Shown: one piece after another, positions 16,062 through 24,762 of the stretch | Layout: each line of letters opens with the position of its first letter | Numbering within the stretch: the first letter of the stretch is position 1 | NCBI GenBank assembly: GCA_016874715.1 | Contig: VGTK01000041.1 | Coordinates: 1-37,310, forward strand | Direction of reading: 5' to 3' | Origin: Deltaproteobacteria bacterium | GTDB lineage: Bacteria > Desulfobacterota > Binatia > UBA12015 | DNA length: 37,310 nucleotides | The notes under the pieces: model-generated | Databases searched by the model: none | Told to the model about the DNA's origin: nothing | What the model saw: the letters and a program-made list of their open reading frames with translations, nothing else | Made by a program: the position numbers and the translations under genes

Positions 16062-18917
16062 ATGGACTACCGCGGCACCCTGAACCTGCCGGAGACGACG
16101 TTTCCGATGCGCGCCAACGCGCCGAAGCGCGAGCCGGAGATGCTGTCGCGGTGGAACGAGCTGGGCGTCTACGAGCGCATGCTCGCGCAGCGCGAGAGCG
16201 CCCCGCTGTTCGTCCTGCACGACGGCCCGCCCTACGCGAACGGCAACATGCACATGGGCCACGTGCTGAACCGGGTGCTGAAGGACATCGTCGTCAAGTA
16301 CAAGCACCTGAGCGGCCACCGCACACCCTACGTGCCCGGCTGGGACTGCCACGGACTGCCGATCGAGCTGCAGGTGGAGAAAGAGGTCGGGCGCGCGAAG
16401 AAGGCCGAGCTGCCGGTGACCGAGGTGCGCCGCCTGTGCGACGCCTACGCGCGCAAGTTCGTCGACATCCAGCGCGGCGAGGTGCGCCGCCTGGGCGTCG
16501 TCGGCGACTGGGACCACCCCTACTTGACGCTGGCGCCCGAGTACGAGGCGCAGGAGATCCGCGAGCTCGGCAAGCTCGCGAGCGCCGGCGCGCTCTACCG
16601 GCGGAAGAAGCCGGTGTACTGGTGTGCGTCCTGCGAGACGGCACTCGCCGAGGCGGAGGTCGAGTACGAGGAGAAGCGTTCGCACAGCGTCCACGTGAAG
16701 TTCCCGGCCGCGCGCGGCGACGCGCGGGTCGCGGTGCCGGTGGCGCTGCTCGGCGCGGTCGATCCCGCCGCGCGCGACGCGCTGCAGGCGACGGATGCGC
16801 GCGATGTCGCGCTGGTCGCGTGGACCACCACGCCGTGGACGCTGCCCGCGAACCTCGCGCTGTCGCTGAACCCGGAGTTCGCGTACGTCGGCCTGCAGGT
16901 CGGCGGCGGCGTGCTGATCGTCGCGGAAGGTCTGGTCGAGGCGTTCCTGCGCGACACCAAGCTCGTCGAGGACGAGGGCAAGCCGCGGCTCCGCTTCGTC
17001 GCCAAGAACCTGGAGAGCGTCGAGTTCCACCACCCGTGGCTCGACCGCCGCGTCCCCGTGCTGCTCGGCGACCACGTGACGCTCGAGACCGGCACCGGCA
17101 TCGTGCACACGGCGCCCGGGCACGGCCAGGAAGACTACGAGATCGGGCTGCGCTACGGCCTCGACGTCTACTCGCCGGTCGACGCGCGCGGTCGCTTCAC
17201 GAAGGACGTGCCGGAGCTCGAGGGCGAGCGCATCTTCGACGCCGACAAGAAGGTCGTCGAGCGCATCCGTGAGGTCGGCAACCTGCTCGCGGACGGTCCT
17301 TTCACGCACAGCTACCCGCACTGCTGGCGCTGCAAGAAGCCGCTGTTCTTCCGCGCGACCGAGCAGTGGTTCGTGTCGCTGTCGACCAACCGGCTGCGCG
17401 AGGAGACGCTCGCCGCGATCGAGCGCGTGCGCTGGATCCCGCCCTGGGGCCGCGACCGCATCCACGGCATGATCTCCACGCGTCCCGACTGGTGCATCTC
17501 GCGCCAGCGCAGCTGGGGCGTGCCGATCGTCGCCGTGCACTGCGACCACTGCGGCCACGCGCACGCAAGTAAAGAACTCGCGGAGCACGTCGCCGGCATC
17601 GTCGAGCGCGAGGGATCGAACGCGTGGTTCGCGCACCCGGTCGCGGAGCTGCTGCCCGCGGGCTTCCGCTGCGAGCGCTGCGGATCGCACGAGCTGAGAA
17701 AAGAGACCGACATCCTCGACGTCTGGTTCGACTCCGGCGTGAGCCACGCGGCGGTGCTCGAGCGCCGTCCCGAGCTGCGCGCACCGGCCGATCTCTACCT
17801 CGAGGGCTCCGACCAGCACCGCGGCTGGTTCCACACCTCGATCCTCACGTCGGTCGCGACGCGCGGCAACGCGCCGTACATCGCCTGCCTGACGCACGGC
17901 TTCATCCTCGACGGGCAGGGCAAGAAGATGTCGAAGTCGGGCGGCAACGCGATGTCGCCGGACGCGATCATGAAGGACTCCGGCGCCGACGTGCTGCGCC
18001 TCTGGGTCGCGGCCGAGGACTACCGCGGTGACGTCAAGCTGTCGAAGGAGATCCTCGGGCACCTCGTCGAGGCGTACCGCCGGCTGCGCAACACCGCGCG
18101 GTTTCTTCTCGGCAACCTCGGTGGCTTCGACCCGCAGCGCGACTCGGTGCCGTACGCGGAGCTGCCCGAGCTCGACCGCTGGGCGCTCGACCGCCTCGCA
18201 CGCGTCGTGCAGCGCGCGCGCGAGGGATACGAGGCGTACGAGTTCCACACCGTCTACCACCTGCTGAACAACTTCTGCGCGGTGGACATGAGCGCGCTCT
18301 ACCTCGACGTCGTCAAGGACCGTGCCTACTGCAGCGCGCCCGACGACCGCGGACGCCGCGCCGCGCAGACGGTGATGCACGAGAGCGTGCGCGCGCTCGC
18401 CGGCCTGCTCGCGCCCGTGCTGACGTTTCTCGCCGAGGACGTCTGGCAGGCGCTGTCCGGTGGCGGCGGAACCGACAGCGTGCTGCTGTCGGACTTCCCG
18501 ACGCCGCCTGCCCGGTGGCTCGACGACGCGCTCGCCGAGCGCTTCGAGAAGCTGCTCGCGGTCCGGTCGGCGGTGACCAAGGCGCTCGAGGTCGAGCGTC
18601 AGGCGGGGCGCATCGGCCAGTCGCTCGAGGCGCGCGTGACGCTCGCGCCGCCCGCGGACCTCGAGCCGCTGCTGCGCGAGCGCGCCGGCTCGCTCGCCGA
18701 GCTGTTCATCGTCTCGGAGGTCGAGCTCGCGGACGGTCCGCTGCCGGAGAGCCCGGTGCTCGCCGGGCTCGGCGTCGAGGTCGCGGCGGCGCGCGGCGAG
18801 AAGTGCACGCGCTGCTGGAACTACCGCCTCGACGTCGGCAGCGTCGCGGCCTATCCCGGCGCGTGCGGACGCTGCGCCGACGTGCTCGGCCGCATCGGGC
18901 ACGCGGTGGCCTCGTGA
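16062..18917 (+). CDS. ileS: Isoleucyl-tRNA synthetase
   Basis: 951 aa, the normal size of bacterial IleRS. It charges tRNA-Ile in the cytoplasm. Signatures are the class I HIGH motif as HMGH (residues 64-67, in PPYANGNMHMGHVLN), the WDCHGLPIE region, the editing (CP1) domain with TTTPWTLPANLAL and GTGIVHTAPGHGQEDY, and GKKMSKSGGN around 620. At the C terminus is the zinc site CTRCWNY plus CGRC, typical of the bacterial (mupirocin-sensitive-type) subgroup. ATG 16062 is chosen because the protein then begins MDYRGTLNLPETTFPMR as in homologues. The leader is weak in Shine-Dalgarno character. The gene overlaps lspA by four bases, a common bacterial pairing. Confidence 0.97.
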   Translation: MDYRGTLNLPETTFPMRANAPKREPEMLSRWNELGVYERMLAQRESAPLFVLHDGPPYANGNMHMGHVLNRVLKDIVVKYKHLSGHRTPYVPGWDCHGLPIELQVEKEVGRAKKAELPVTEVRRLCDAYARKFVDIQRGEVRRLGVVGDWDHPYLTLAPEYEAQEIRELGKLASAGALYRRKKPVYWCASCETALAEAEVEYEEKRSHSVHVKFPAARGDARVAVPVALLGAVDPAARDALQATDARDVALVAWTTTPWTLPANLALSLNPEFAYVGLQVGGGVLIVAEGLVEAFLRDTKLVEDEGKPRLRFVAKNLESVEFHHPWLDRRVPVLLGDHVTLETGTGIVHTAPGHGQEDYEIGLRYGLDVYSPVDARGRFTKDVPELEGERIFDADKKVVERIREVGNLLADGPFTHSYPHCWRCKKPLFFRATEQWFVSLSTNRLREETLAAIERVRWIPPWGRDRIHGMISTRPDWCISRQRSWGVPIVAVHCDHCGHAHASKELAEHVAGIVEREGSNAWFAHPVAELLPAGFRCERCGSHELRKETDILDVWFDSGVSHAAVLERRPELRAPADLYLEGSDQHRGWFHTSILTSVATRGNAPYIACLTHGFILDGQGKKMSKSGGNAMSPDAIMKDSGADVLRLWVAAEDYRGDVKLSKEILGHLVEAYRRLRNTARFLLGNLGGFDPQRDSVPYAELPELDRWALDRLARVVQRAREGYEAYEFHTVYHLLNNFCAVDMSALYLDVVKDRAYCSAPDDRGRRAAQTVMHESVRALAGLLAPVLTFLAEDVWQALSGGGGTDSVLLSDFPTPPARWLDDALAERFEKLLAVRSAVTKALEVERQAGRIGQSLEARVTLAPPADLEPLLRERAGSLAELFIVSEVELADGPLPESPVLAGLGVEVAAARGEKCTRCWNYRLDVGSVAAYPGACGRCADVLGRIGHAVAS

Positions 18918-19429
18918 GCGAGACCGGCAAGTACGTGCTCGTCGGCCTCGTCGCCGCGATCGTCATCGCGCTCGACCAGGTGACGAAGCTCTGGGTCGCG
19001 CGCGAGATGCAGCTCTACCAGTCGATCCCGATCTTCTCGTGGTTCAACCTGACGTACGTTCGCAACCCGGGCGCCGCGTTCAGCCTGTTCGCCGACCACT
19101 CGTCGGCGTTCCGCATCCCGTTCTTCACGCTGGTGTTCATCCTCGCCGGCGGCGCGATCGCGTTCTTCGTGCGCCAGACGCCGGCGTCGCAGAAGTCGGT
19201 GCTGGTCGCGTGCGGGCTGGTCCTCGGAGGTGCGCTCGGCAACCTGATCGACCGCATCGCCTACGGCGCGGTGATCGACTTCGCCGACGCGCACTGGAAC
19301 GGCATGCACTGGCCGGCGTTCAACGTCGCCGACGCGTGCATCAGCGTCGGAGTGGGACTCCTGCTGCTGCGCGGGGTGTTCGTGCGCGACGACGCGGACG
19401 ACCAGGCCGAGCGTCCGGCGGCGGCCTGA
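18914..19429 (+). CDS. lspA: Lipoprotein signal peptidase (signal peptidase II)
   Basis: 171 aa from GTG 18914, overlapping the ileS stop (GTGA). It cleaves the signal peptide of diacylglyceryl prolipoproteins in the inner membrane. Four membrane segments are visible. The conserved blocks are present: DQVTKLWV, NLTYVRNPGAAFS, and the catalytic aspartates in GNLIDRIAYGAVIDF (Asp122) and FNVADACI (Asp140). The acidic tail is short. A predicted lipoprotein substrate lies less than 1 kb downstream (20227). Confidence 0.96.
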   Translation: MSETGKYVLVGLVAAIVIALDQVTKLWVAREMQLYQSIPIFSWFNLTYVRNPGAAFSLFADHSSAFRIPFFTLVFILAGGAIAFFVRQTPASQKSVLVACGLVLGGALGNLIDRIAYGAVIDFADAHWNGMHWPAFNVADACISVGVGLLLLRGVFVRDDADDQAERPAAA

Positions 19430-19527
19430 CGGTCGGTTCGGCGCCTGAGCCTTGCCGCGGCCGAATCGTTGGCGCAGCTTCCGCATGCGCTGGCAGCGCG
19501 CGTGATTCGATACCATCAGTGCAGGGG

Positions 19528-19794
19528 ATGGGCGTGGTCGTGCCGGTCGACGTGCTCTTCAAGAAGAGCCTCGAGCTCGGACGGTTCAATCCGTACGTGG
19601 CGATCGGGCCGAGCATCTCGATCGACGTCGTGGACGGCGAGGCCGAGACGTCGGTGGGCTGTGCCCTCGCGCTTGGAAGCTACATCTGGCTCAGCGATCA
19701 CGTCGGTATCGACGTCGACCTCGATTGCGCGCTGGTGAGCAAGGACGGTGTCGCCCAGGAGCTCGCCGTGTCGCTCGGCCCCGTCTTCCGCTTC
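19528..19794 (+). pseudogene. Remnant of an outer-membrane beta-barrel protein
   Basis: 89 codons, starting at ATG 19528, read like the C-terminal strands of a small OmpA/OmpW-type barrel: LGRFNPYVAIGPSISIDV, CALALGSYIWLSDHVGIDVD, AVSLGPVFRF. Barrels of this type normally end at the final Phe, but here no stop follows and the frame runs on into GC-rich sequence. There is no signal peptide. Two cysteines sit in positions where barrel strands usually have Gly or aromatic residues. I read it as a gene piece that has lost both its 5' end and its stop. A short expressed ORF cannot be excluded, since AGGGG precedes the ATG. Confidence 0.5.
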
Positions 19795-20226
19795 CGAAGA
19801 CCATGTCGCCGGCAGGCCGCCGCGCGAGGGCGGGGTCCGCCACCGTTGCCGCCCTCGGTTCGCGCTGCCACCTGGCGGCGGCGCGAACCGAGGGCGCTGC
19901 GCGCCCAAGGCGCGTATCGCGGAGACAGTCGCTGCCGAGCGGCACCGCCGCCCGCCCCAGGGTGCGCCGGTCGCCCGCGAGGGTCGCAAGGTCGCGAAGA
20001 AGGAGCCGTACTGGTGCTGGACATCGTCGAGCTGCGCGAACGCGTGGTGCGCGTCAGTGTCGTCCGGCTCGGCCTGACGCGACCGTTGGGGCGGCCGTTT
20101 CGACCGGACAGAGGCATTTCGCATCGATCGACGGTTGCGCGCGGGCCCGGGCGTACCGAGAATCCCACCACCTCCGGGAGCCTGACCCGGGGACCGGTCG
20201 AGCGAGGGCCGGATGGAGGATCCGCC
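19795..20226. other. 432-base stretch without a recognisable gene
   Basis: Open frames cross this stretch in several phases but none shows a family motif. It contains a perfect inverted repeat (19851-19895) and, at its right end, GGATGGAGGA in front of the next gene. A short coding-like patch near 20000-20080 (VLVLDIVELRERVVRVSV in the frame of the next gene) has no start and is not called. Confidence 0.5.
19851..19895. repeat. Perfect 15-bp inverted repeat with 15-base loop
   Basis: GCCCTCGGTTCGCGC (19851-19865) is exactly complementary to GCGCGAACCGAGGGC (19881-19895). The stem would be very stable. No T-run follows on either strand, so it is not a classic terminator. It lies 57 bases after the end of the beta-barrel remnant and could be a REP-like element or the scar of a rearrangement. 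Confidence 0.75.
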
Positions 20227-22083
20227 ATGCTGAACCGCCCGGTGTGCTCCCTTTGGAACGTCGCGCTGGTCGCGGGACTGTCGGCCCTGCTCGCCGCCTG
20301 CGGCGGTGGCGGAGGCGACGGCGGCTCGACGCCGCCGCCCGATCCGGGCACGCCATCGTGCGAGGACGCGACCGCGTTCGACAGCACTTTCGAGGCGATC
20401 CAGGAGGTGATCTTCGAGAAGCGCGGCTGCACGCAGCAGGTCTGCCACGGCAGCGCCGCATCCGGCGGTCTCGACCTCTCGCCGGACGTCGCCTACCGGA
20501 ACATCTTCGAGCAGCCGTCGCGCGGCAGCCGCTTCCCGTACGTCACGCCGGGTGACAGGACGCGCAGCTACCTCTTCATGAAGGTCGCGGCGGCGACCGA
20601 GCCGGGCAGCTACGAGATCGCCGGCTCGCCGATGCCGAGTGGTCTCGAGCCACTTACCCCGAACGAGCTCGAGGCGCTGCGTCTCTGGATCTACGCCGGT
20701 GCGCCCGAGACCGGCACGGTCGGCGGCACCGAGACGCTGCTCGACGCGTGCCTGCCCGAGCCGAAGCCGATCACCATCGAGCCGCTCGACCCGCCGGCGC
20801 CGAACGAGGGCATCCAGCTCGTGATGCCGCAGTGGACGATCGACAAGAAGAGCGAGCACGAGTACTGCTTCGCGACCTACTACGACTTCACGCAGCAGGT
20901 GCCGGCCGAGTTCCAGATGAACGGGATGTTCCGCTTCAAGGGCTTCGAGCTGCGGCAGGACCCGCAGAGCCACCACCTGATCCTCTACTACCCGACCGAG
21001 AACTTCACCGCGGAAGGCGTCGACCTCGACGACCCGTCGTTCGGCGCGTGGCGGTGCGCGGGCGGCGAGCGCGCCGGCGAGTCGTGCGAGCCGACCGACG
21101 TCTCGTTCTGCGGCGGCGGCTTCTGCGCGAGCGAGCTCCAGGAGACCTTCGCCTGCATCGGCTTCGGTCCCGGCGGCGGCCGCGCTATCCCGGTCGGCGG
21201 CGCGCAGCAGGCGCAGTCCTACACCGTCTTCCGCGACGGCGTGTTCGCGCAGCTGCCGATGAAGGGCGTGTTGTACTGGAACTCGCACGCCTTCAACCTG
21301 ACCAACGAGGCCGCCGTGATGAACGGTCGCCTCAACTACCTGTTCGCGACCGATCAGCGCTATCCCGTCAACAGCATCTTCAACGCATCGCGCATCTTCG
21401 CCGCGAACGCAGCACCCTATACCGAGCAGACCGTGTGCGGCGACCAGGTGCTGCCGCAGGGCGCGCGCCTGTTCGAGGTCAACTCGCACACGCACAAGCG
21501 CGGCAAGAAGTTCACCGTCGACCTGCCCGACGGGACGCGCATCTACGAGAGCTTCATCTACAACGATCCGGTACGGCAGCAGTTCGACCCGCCGCTCGCG
21601 TTCGACTCACCCGACGTGAAGGAGCGAACGCTGCGCTACTGCTCGCTGTACAACAACGGCATGAACCTTGACGGCTCGCCGAACCCCGAAGAGGTGACGC
21701 GAGCCTCGCGGGTGCCGGCCAGCGCGTCGCAGACCGTCGGCCGCTGCACGCCGATCGCCTGCGTCTCGGGACGCATCGGAGCCGCGTGCAACGGCAGCGC
21801 CGACGACGCGACTTGCGACTCGTCGCCGGGCGCCGGAGACGGCGACTGCGACGCCTGCCGCATCACCGGCGGCGAGAGCACCGAGAACGAGATGTTCATC
21901 CTGTTCGGCACGCACTACATCGACCCGGCCGCGGGAACGGCGAGCGACGGCGTCGCACGTGCCCAGGCATTGACCGGCCTCGACGCCAACGGCCGCTCGA
22001 CGTGGAGCGAGCCGGCGGCACCGAGCGTGATGAGCTGCTCCGCGACCACGCAGATGGCGCACGGGCTCGGCGCCGCCGACTGA
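20227..22083 (+). CDS. Lipoprotein with CX4CH cytochrome c domain fused to PHM/DBM-like copper monooxygenase
   Basis: 618 aa from ATG 20227, with GGAGGA upstream. Signal peptide and lipobox LAAC (Cys25), then a Gly/Pro linker. Residues ~45-160 are a cytochrome c-type domain: CTQQVCH (Cys68, Cys73, His74; CX4CH spacing), GGLDLS, a likely axial Met in GSPMPSG (Met136) and LWIYAGAP. Residues ~200-600 match copper type II ascorbate-dependent monooxygenases: SHHLILYY (His249, His250), WNSHAFN (His354), NSHTHKRGK (His421, His423) and TENEMF (Met556), in the same order as the two copper sites of PHM (HH, H, HXH, M). Many Cys pairs suggest disulphides. It should sit in the periplasm or on a membrane leaflet and hydroxylate an unknown substrate, with the heme perhaps feeding electrons. 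Flanking genes are fragments and give no clue. Confidence 0.82.
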   Translation: MLNRPVCSLWNVALVAGLSALLAACGGGGGDGGSTPPPDPGTPSCEDATAFDSTFEAIQEVIFEKRGCTQQVCHGSAASGGLDLSPDVAYRNIFEQPSRGSRFPYVTPGDRTRSYLFMKVAAATEPGSYEIAGSPMPSGLEPLTPNELEALRLWIYAGAPETGTVGGTETLLDACLPEPKPITIEPLDPPAPNEGIQLVMPQWTIDKKSEHEYCFATYYDFTQQVPAEFQMNGMFRFKGFELRQDPQSHHLILYYPTENFTAEGVDLDDPSFGAWRCAGGERAGESCEPTDVSFCGGGFCASELQETFACIGFGPGGGRAIPVGGAQQAQSYTVFRDGVFAQLPMKGVLYWNSHAFNLTNEAAVMNGRLNYLFATDQRYPVNSIFNASRIFAANAAPYTEQTVCGDQVLPQGARLFEVNSHTHKRGKKFTVDLPDGTRIYESFIYNDPVRQQFDPPLAFDSPDVKERTLRYCSLYNNGMNLDGSPNPEEVTRASRVPASASQTVGRCTPIACVSGRIGAACNGSADDATCDSSPGAGDGDCDACRITGGESTENEMFILFGTHYIDPAAGTASDGVARAQALTGLDANGRSTWSEPAAPSVMSCSATTQMAHGLGAAD

Positions 22084-22100
22084 CCTCCGAACCTGCGCCC

Positions 22101-22139
22101 GGCCCCCCACCCGCGGCCCATCGGGCCGCGGGCGGGGCC
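22101..22139. terminator. Strong GC stem-loop after the cytochrome-monooxygenase gene
   Basis: CCCGCGGCCC (22110-22119) pairs with GGGCCGCGGG (22123-22132) around ATC, and outer GGCCCC (22101-22106) with GGGGCC (22134-22139). It lies 17 bases after the TGA and just before a convergent coding fragment, so it can serve both strands. There is no U-tract, as is common in very GC-rich genomes. Confidence 0.6.
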
Positions 22140-22144
22140 GGCGC

Positions 22145-22519
22145 TCAGCTGGTTCGCGGCAGGAAGAACGAGCCGGGCAGCGTCACCTCGCCCGGTAGCT
22201 GCATCCAGTCGGACTGTCCGGGGCACTGGTCGTTCGTGCACTTGTTCGACAGCGAACAGGAGAAGCGGATCCGCACCTGCGCCGCGTCGGGATTGCCGTC
22301 GTCCCCGACGCGGGTGCACAGCAGGAACTGGGGCTCCCGCCCGTCGGTGAAGAAGATGTTCCCGGTGACCGCACCGGTCTGGGTGTTCTGCGTGATGGAC
22401 CACTGCTCGGCGCCCGCCGACTTGTTGATCAGGGTGAGGTTGCCGTCGGGCAGAGTCTGCAGCCGGATCGGCTTGCCACCGACGACGAGCGCGCGGGGCG
22501 CAGGGCGTTCGTTCCGGCT
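22145..22519 (-). pseudogene. 5'-truncated gene for a small secreted-type protein
   Basis: On the minus strand 124 sense codons are open from 22519 to a TGA at 22145-22147. They show strongly coding codon use (third positions nearly all G/C). The product reads RALVVGGKPIRLQTLPDGNL, GAEQWSITQNTQTGAVTGNI, FFTDGREPQFLLCTR, FSCSLSNKCTNDQCPG and ends LPGSFFLPRTS. The frame has a stop immediately upstream (22520-22522) and no ATG, GTG or TTG before the middle of the protein. So the start and probably a signal peptide are missing; only 49 bases separate it from the next gene's stop. A GTG at 22523 starts in another phase, so a single frameshift near 22500 is an alternative. The family is not recognised. 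Confidence 0.55.
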
Positions 22520-22568
22520 TCACTGACCCGCGCGGCCTACCGAACGGACGGCGGCGACGCGGCTGCTC

Positions 22569-23561
22569 CTAGCGGCCGGCGCTCCAGCTCGGATCGTCGT
22601 TGCAGGTGCGGTCGGCGAGCTCGACGACGTTGCCCGTCGCCTCCTGGCCGCCGCGCGCCGCGAGGGTGACCGGGCTGTTCTCGGGCGGCGCGCAGCGCGT
22701 CGGGTCGACGCGCGACTCGGTCGACGTGTTGTCGAACGCGCCGAAGAAGCGGTAGCAGAAGTCGGTCTTGCGGATGCAGTCGCCGTGTATCTCGTTCTCG
22801 CTCGGGAACGTCCAGCCCTCGGGCTCCTCGAAGGCCTCGAAGAGGTAGCCGTTGCCCTTGAGGTAGTTGCCTTCGAAGACGTTGCGCTTCGAGTCCCCGC
22901 GAACCTGCACCGCCGCGTCCTCGATCCAGTTGCGCACGAACACGTTGCGGCTCGAGTGCTTCACGAAGACCGCCGCCGCGTTGCTCGGGTTCATCAGGTT
23001 GCTCTTGAGGAGGTTGCCGTTGCTGCGCAGCAGGTAGACGTTCTCGCGCTTGTTGTCTTGGAACGTGTTCTTGACGATCCTGTTGCGGTGCGACTCGCCG
23101 ATGTGGATGCCCTCGTCCCTGTTGATCCGCACCAGGTTGCGCTTCAGGACGTTGCGCTGCGTGCCGCCGGCGAGGTCGATGCCGTACTTGTTGTCCCAGG
23201 ACTCGTTGTCGAGGAGCGCGTTGTCGCTGCCGCCGTAGATCCGGATCCCGCGGCGGAACTTCGTGACCTTGCAGTTCCTGACGGTGGCGCCGACCGCGCC
23301 GTCGACCTCGATGCCGAACTTCGCGTTCGACAGGTCGCTGCCGGTGATCGTGAATCCGGCGCAGTCGAGGACGATCCCGGAGCGGATGCGGAGCCCCGTC
23401 GTGTCACAGACGCCGAGATCGCCGGTGAGCGTCGTGGACTCGACCACGGTGTCGCCGCAGGCGCAGGCGACGGTGCCGCCGCAGAGCGCTGCCGCCGCCG
23501 GAGCGAACGACGCGAGGAGGGCGACCAGGGCGGTCGCGACGATCGTCGGGAGCATCTTCAT
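22569..23561 (-). CDS. Secreted right-handed beta-helix (NosD/CASH-like) repeat protein
   Basis: 330 aa from ATG 23561, giving a clean signal peptide (MKMLPTIVATALVALL, then AAAALCGG). An in-frame ATG 78 bases upstream would add a basic, non-signal stretch. Early residues CGGTVACACGDTVVES and LDCAGFTITGSD are typical of secreted beta-helix proteins. Residues ~90-260 hold about eight turns of 22-24 residues with the Asn-rich pattern (GIRIYGGSDNALLDN, GIDLAGGTQRNVLKRN, GIHIGESHRNRIVKN, VFVKHSSRNVFVRN). This resembles NosD/pectate-lyase-like helices. The C-terminal ~70 residues have four Cys that may form disulphides. It may bind or cleave a polysaccharide, but no catalytic residues can be assigned. 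Confidence 0.82.
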   Translation of the reverse strand: MKMLPTIVATALVALLASFAPAAAALCGGTVACACGDTVVESTTLTGDLGVCDTTGLRIRSGIVLDCAGFTITGSDLSNAKFGIEVDGAVGATVRNCKVTKFRRGIRIYGGSDNALLDNESWDNKYGIDLAGGTQRNVLKRNLVRINRDEGIHIGESHRNRIVKNTFQDNKRENVYLLRSNGNLLKSNLMNPSNAAAVFVKHSSRNVFVRNWIEDAAVQVRGDSKRNVFEGNYLKGNGYLFEAFEEPEGWTFPSENEIHGDCIRKTDFCYRFFGAFDNTSTESRVDPTRCAPPENSPVTLAARGGQEATGNVVELADRTCNDDPSWSAGR

Positions 23562-23681
23562 CTGTTGTGGGGTGGGATCGTGCCGGCGGGATCCTCGGGC
23601 GCCAGCATCAGAGTAGATGCCTTCCGTGGGGCGCCGCAAGCCAGGATCTGATCCGGCGCGGGTGACGCTCCGGGGGGCGGT

Positions 23682-24305
23682 CTACCGCTCCCGGGCGGGG
23701 CTGAACTCGGCCTGCCGGTCGATCATTGCCGCGAAGCTGCCCAGCAGCGCGTCGAGCCCGTCGATCCCGGGCTCGAGGATGCGCAGCGCCGCGACGATCG
23801 CCTCGAGCGTCGCGACGTAGTCGGGGCGCGGCTCGCGGCGCAGGCGGTAGCGGCTCGGCTCGGCCGGCGTCAAGCACACCTGCGGCAGCTCGTGCAGCCA
23901 GGTCTGCGTCGCGTACATCTTCCGCGCGTGCGTCCAGGTGCCGTCGAGGATCACCAGGTGTCGCGGGTGCTCGGAGCGCGGTAACGCGGCGAGGTCGGGC
24001 GCCCCGGGCGCCGGGTAGAGTACCGCCGTTCGCGGCGGCAGCGGCATGCTCGCGTCGGTGCCCGGCACGCAGGTGCGGACGCGGACGTGGCGAAGCCCGA
24101 GGCGCGCGAAGCGCACCGTGCCGATCGCGTGCAGGCGCTCGCGCGGGTGCTGCAGGATGACGATGCCGGTGCGGTTCGCGGCGCGCTCGATCGACGCGCA
24201 GATGCAGGTCGCGGCGGCCTTGAAGCAGCGGTAGCACTGCGCACGGTGCGGCGGCGCCTCCGCGACGCGCGGCGCGCTCGCGCGTGCGCGAATGGCCGCT
24301 AGCAT
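23682..24305 (-). CDS. tapT: DTW-domain tRNA-uridine aminocarboxypropyltransferase
   Basis: 207 aa from ATG 24305. The DTW family adds the 3-amino-3-carboxypropyl group of SAM to uridine in tRNA (acp3U47, E. coli TapT/YfiP). Features in order: a zinc-type cysteine cluster CYRCFKAAATCIC (Cys24, Cys27, Cys34, Cys36), IVILQHPRERLHAIGT, the name-giving DGTWTHARKM (Asp121, Thr123, Trp124), then EPSRYRLRREPRPDYVATLEA. All blocks known for the family are present and the length is normal. It is 25 bases downstream of a small membrane-protein gene on the same strand. Confidence 0.9.
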   Translation of the reverse strand: MLAAIRARASAPRVAEAPPHRAQCYRCFKAAATCICASIERAANRTGIVILQHPRERLHAIGTVRFARLGLRHVRVRTCVPGTDASMPLPPRTAVLYPAPGAPDLAALPRSEHPRHLVILDGTWTHARKMYATQTWLHELPQVCLTPAEPSRYRLRREPRPDYVATLEAIVAALRILEPGIDGLDALLGSFAAMIDRQAEFSPARER

Positions 24306-24330
24306 CGCGCGCGACCTCGGCTCGTCGTGC

Positions 24331-24753
24331 TCACGTCCGCGCCAGCTTCTCGCGGTGGTAGGCGAGGTACAGCGCGGTGCCGATCGAGCCGGTGAGCGCG
24401 ATCGCGAGGTAGCCGAGGATGAAGCGCAGCGGCGGGATCTCGGGGCCGATGTTGCGATACCAGAACAGGACGAGGTTCAGCGGGACGTAGAACGCGTAGA
24501 CGATCGAGAGAGGTGCGACCCAGGGCTTGAGGGTCCAGAGGCCGTACGCGTACGCGGCGAGCACCGCGCCGAGCAGCGGTCCGAGCAGAACGTTGGCGAG
24601 CACGCTCTCGAAGCGGACGCCGAAGATGACGATGCCGAGGTGGCTCGGGTTCATCAGGAACTGCAGCGCCTTGGTGGTGTTCGACACTGCGAGCACCGCG
24701 AACAGGATGGCGACGACGGTGAGGAAGGCGCCGCGCTGGCGTTGGTCGGGCAT
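24331..24753 (-). CDS. Four-helix membrane protein of unknown function
   Basis: 140 aa from ATG 24753. Four hydrophobic segments are visible (FLTVVAILFAVLAVSN, VLANVLLGPLLGAVLAAYAYG, PLSIVYAFYVPLNLVLFWY, FILGYLAIALTGSIGTALYL). A conserved-looking FGVRFESVLAN loop lies between helices 1 and 2. I do not recognise a named family. It is probably co-transcribed with tapT (25-base gap). Confidence 0.75.
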   Translation of the reverse strand: MPDQRQRGAFLTVVAILFAVLAVSNTTKALQFLMNPSHLGIVIFGVRFESVLANVLLGPLLGAVLAAYAYGLWTLKPWVAPLSIVYAFYVPLNLVLFWYRNIGPEIPPLRFILGYLAIALTGSIGTALYLAYHREKLART

Positions 24754-24762
24754 CGCGTGGGC

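Noticed and set aside
16023..18902. 959-codon minus-strand frame opposite ileS
   Set aside because: Shadow of ileS; no domain pattern and no start context.
19039..22083. One 1014-codon frame running from inside lspA to the end of the cytochrome-monooxygenase gene
   Set aside because: It joins lspA antiphase sequence, the barrel remnant and the lipoprotein only because stops are rare. The signal peptide and GGAGGA place the real start at 20227.
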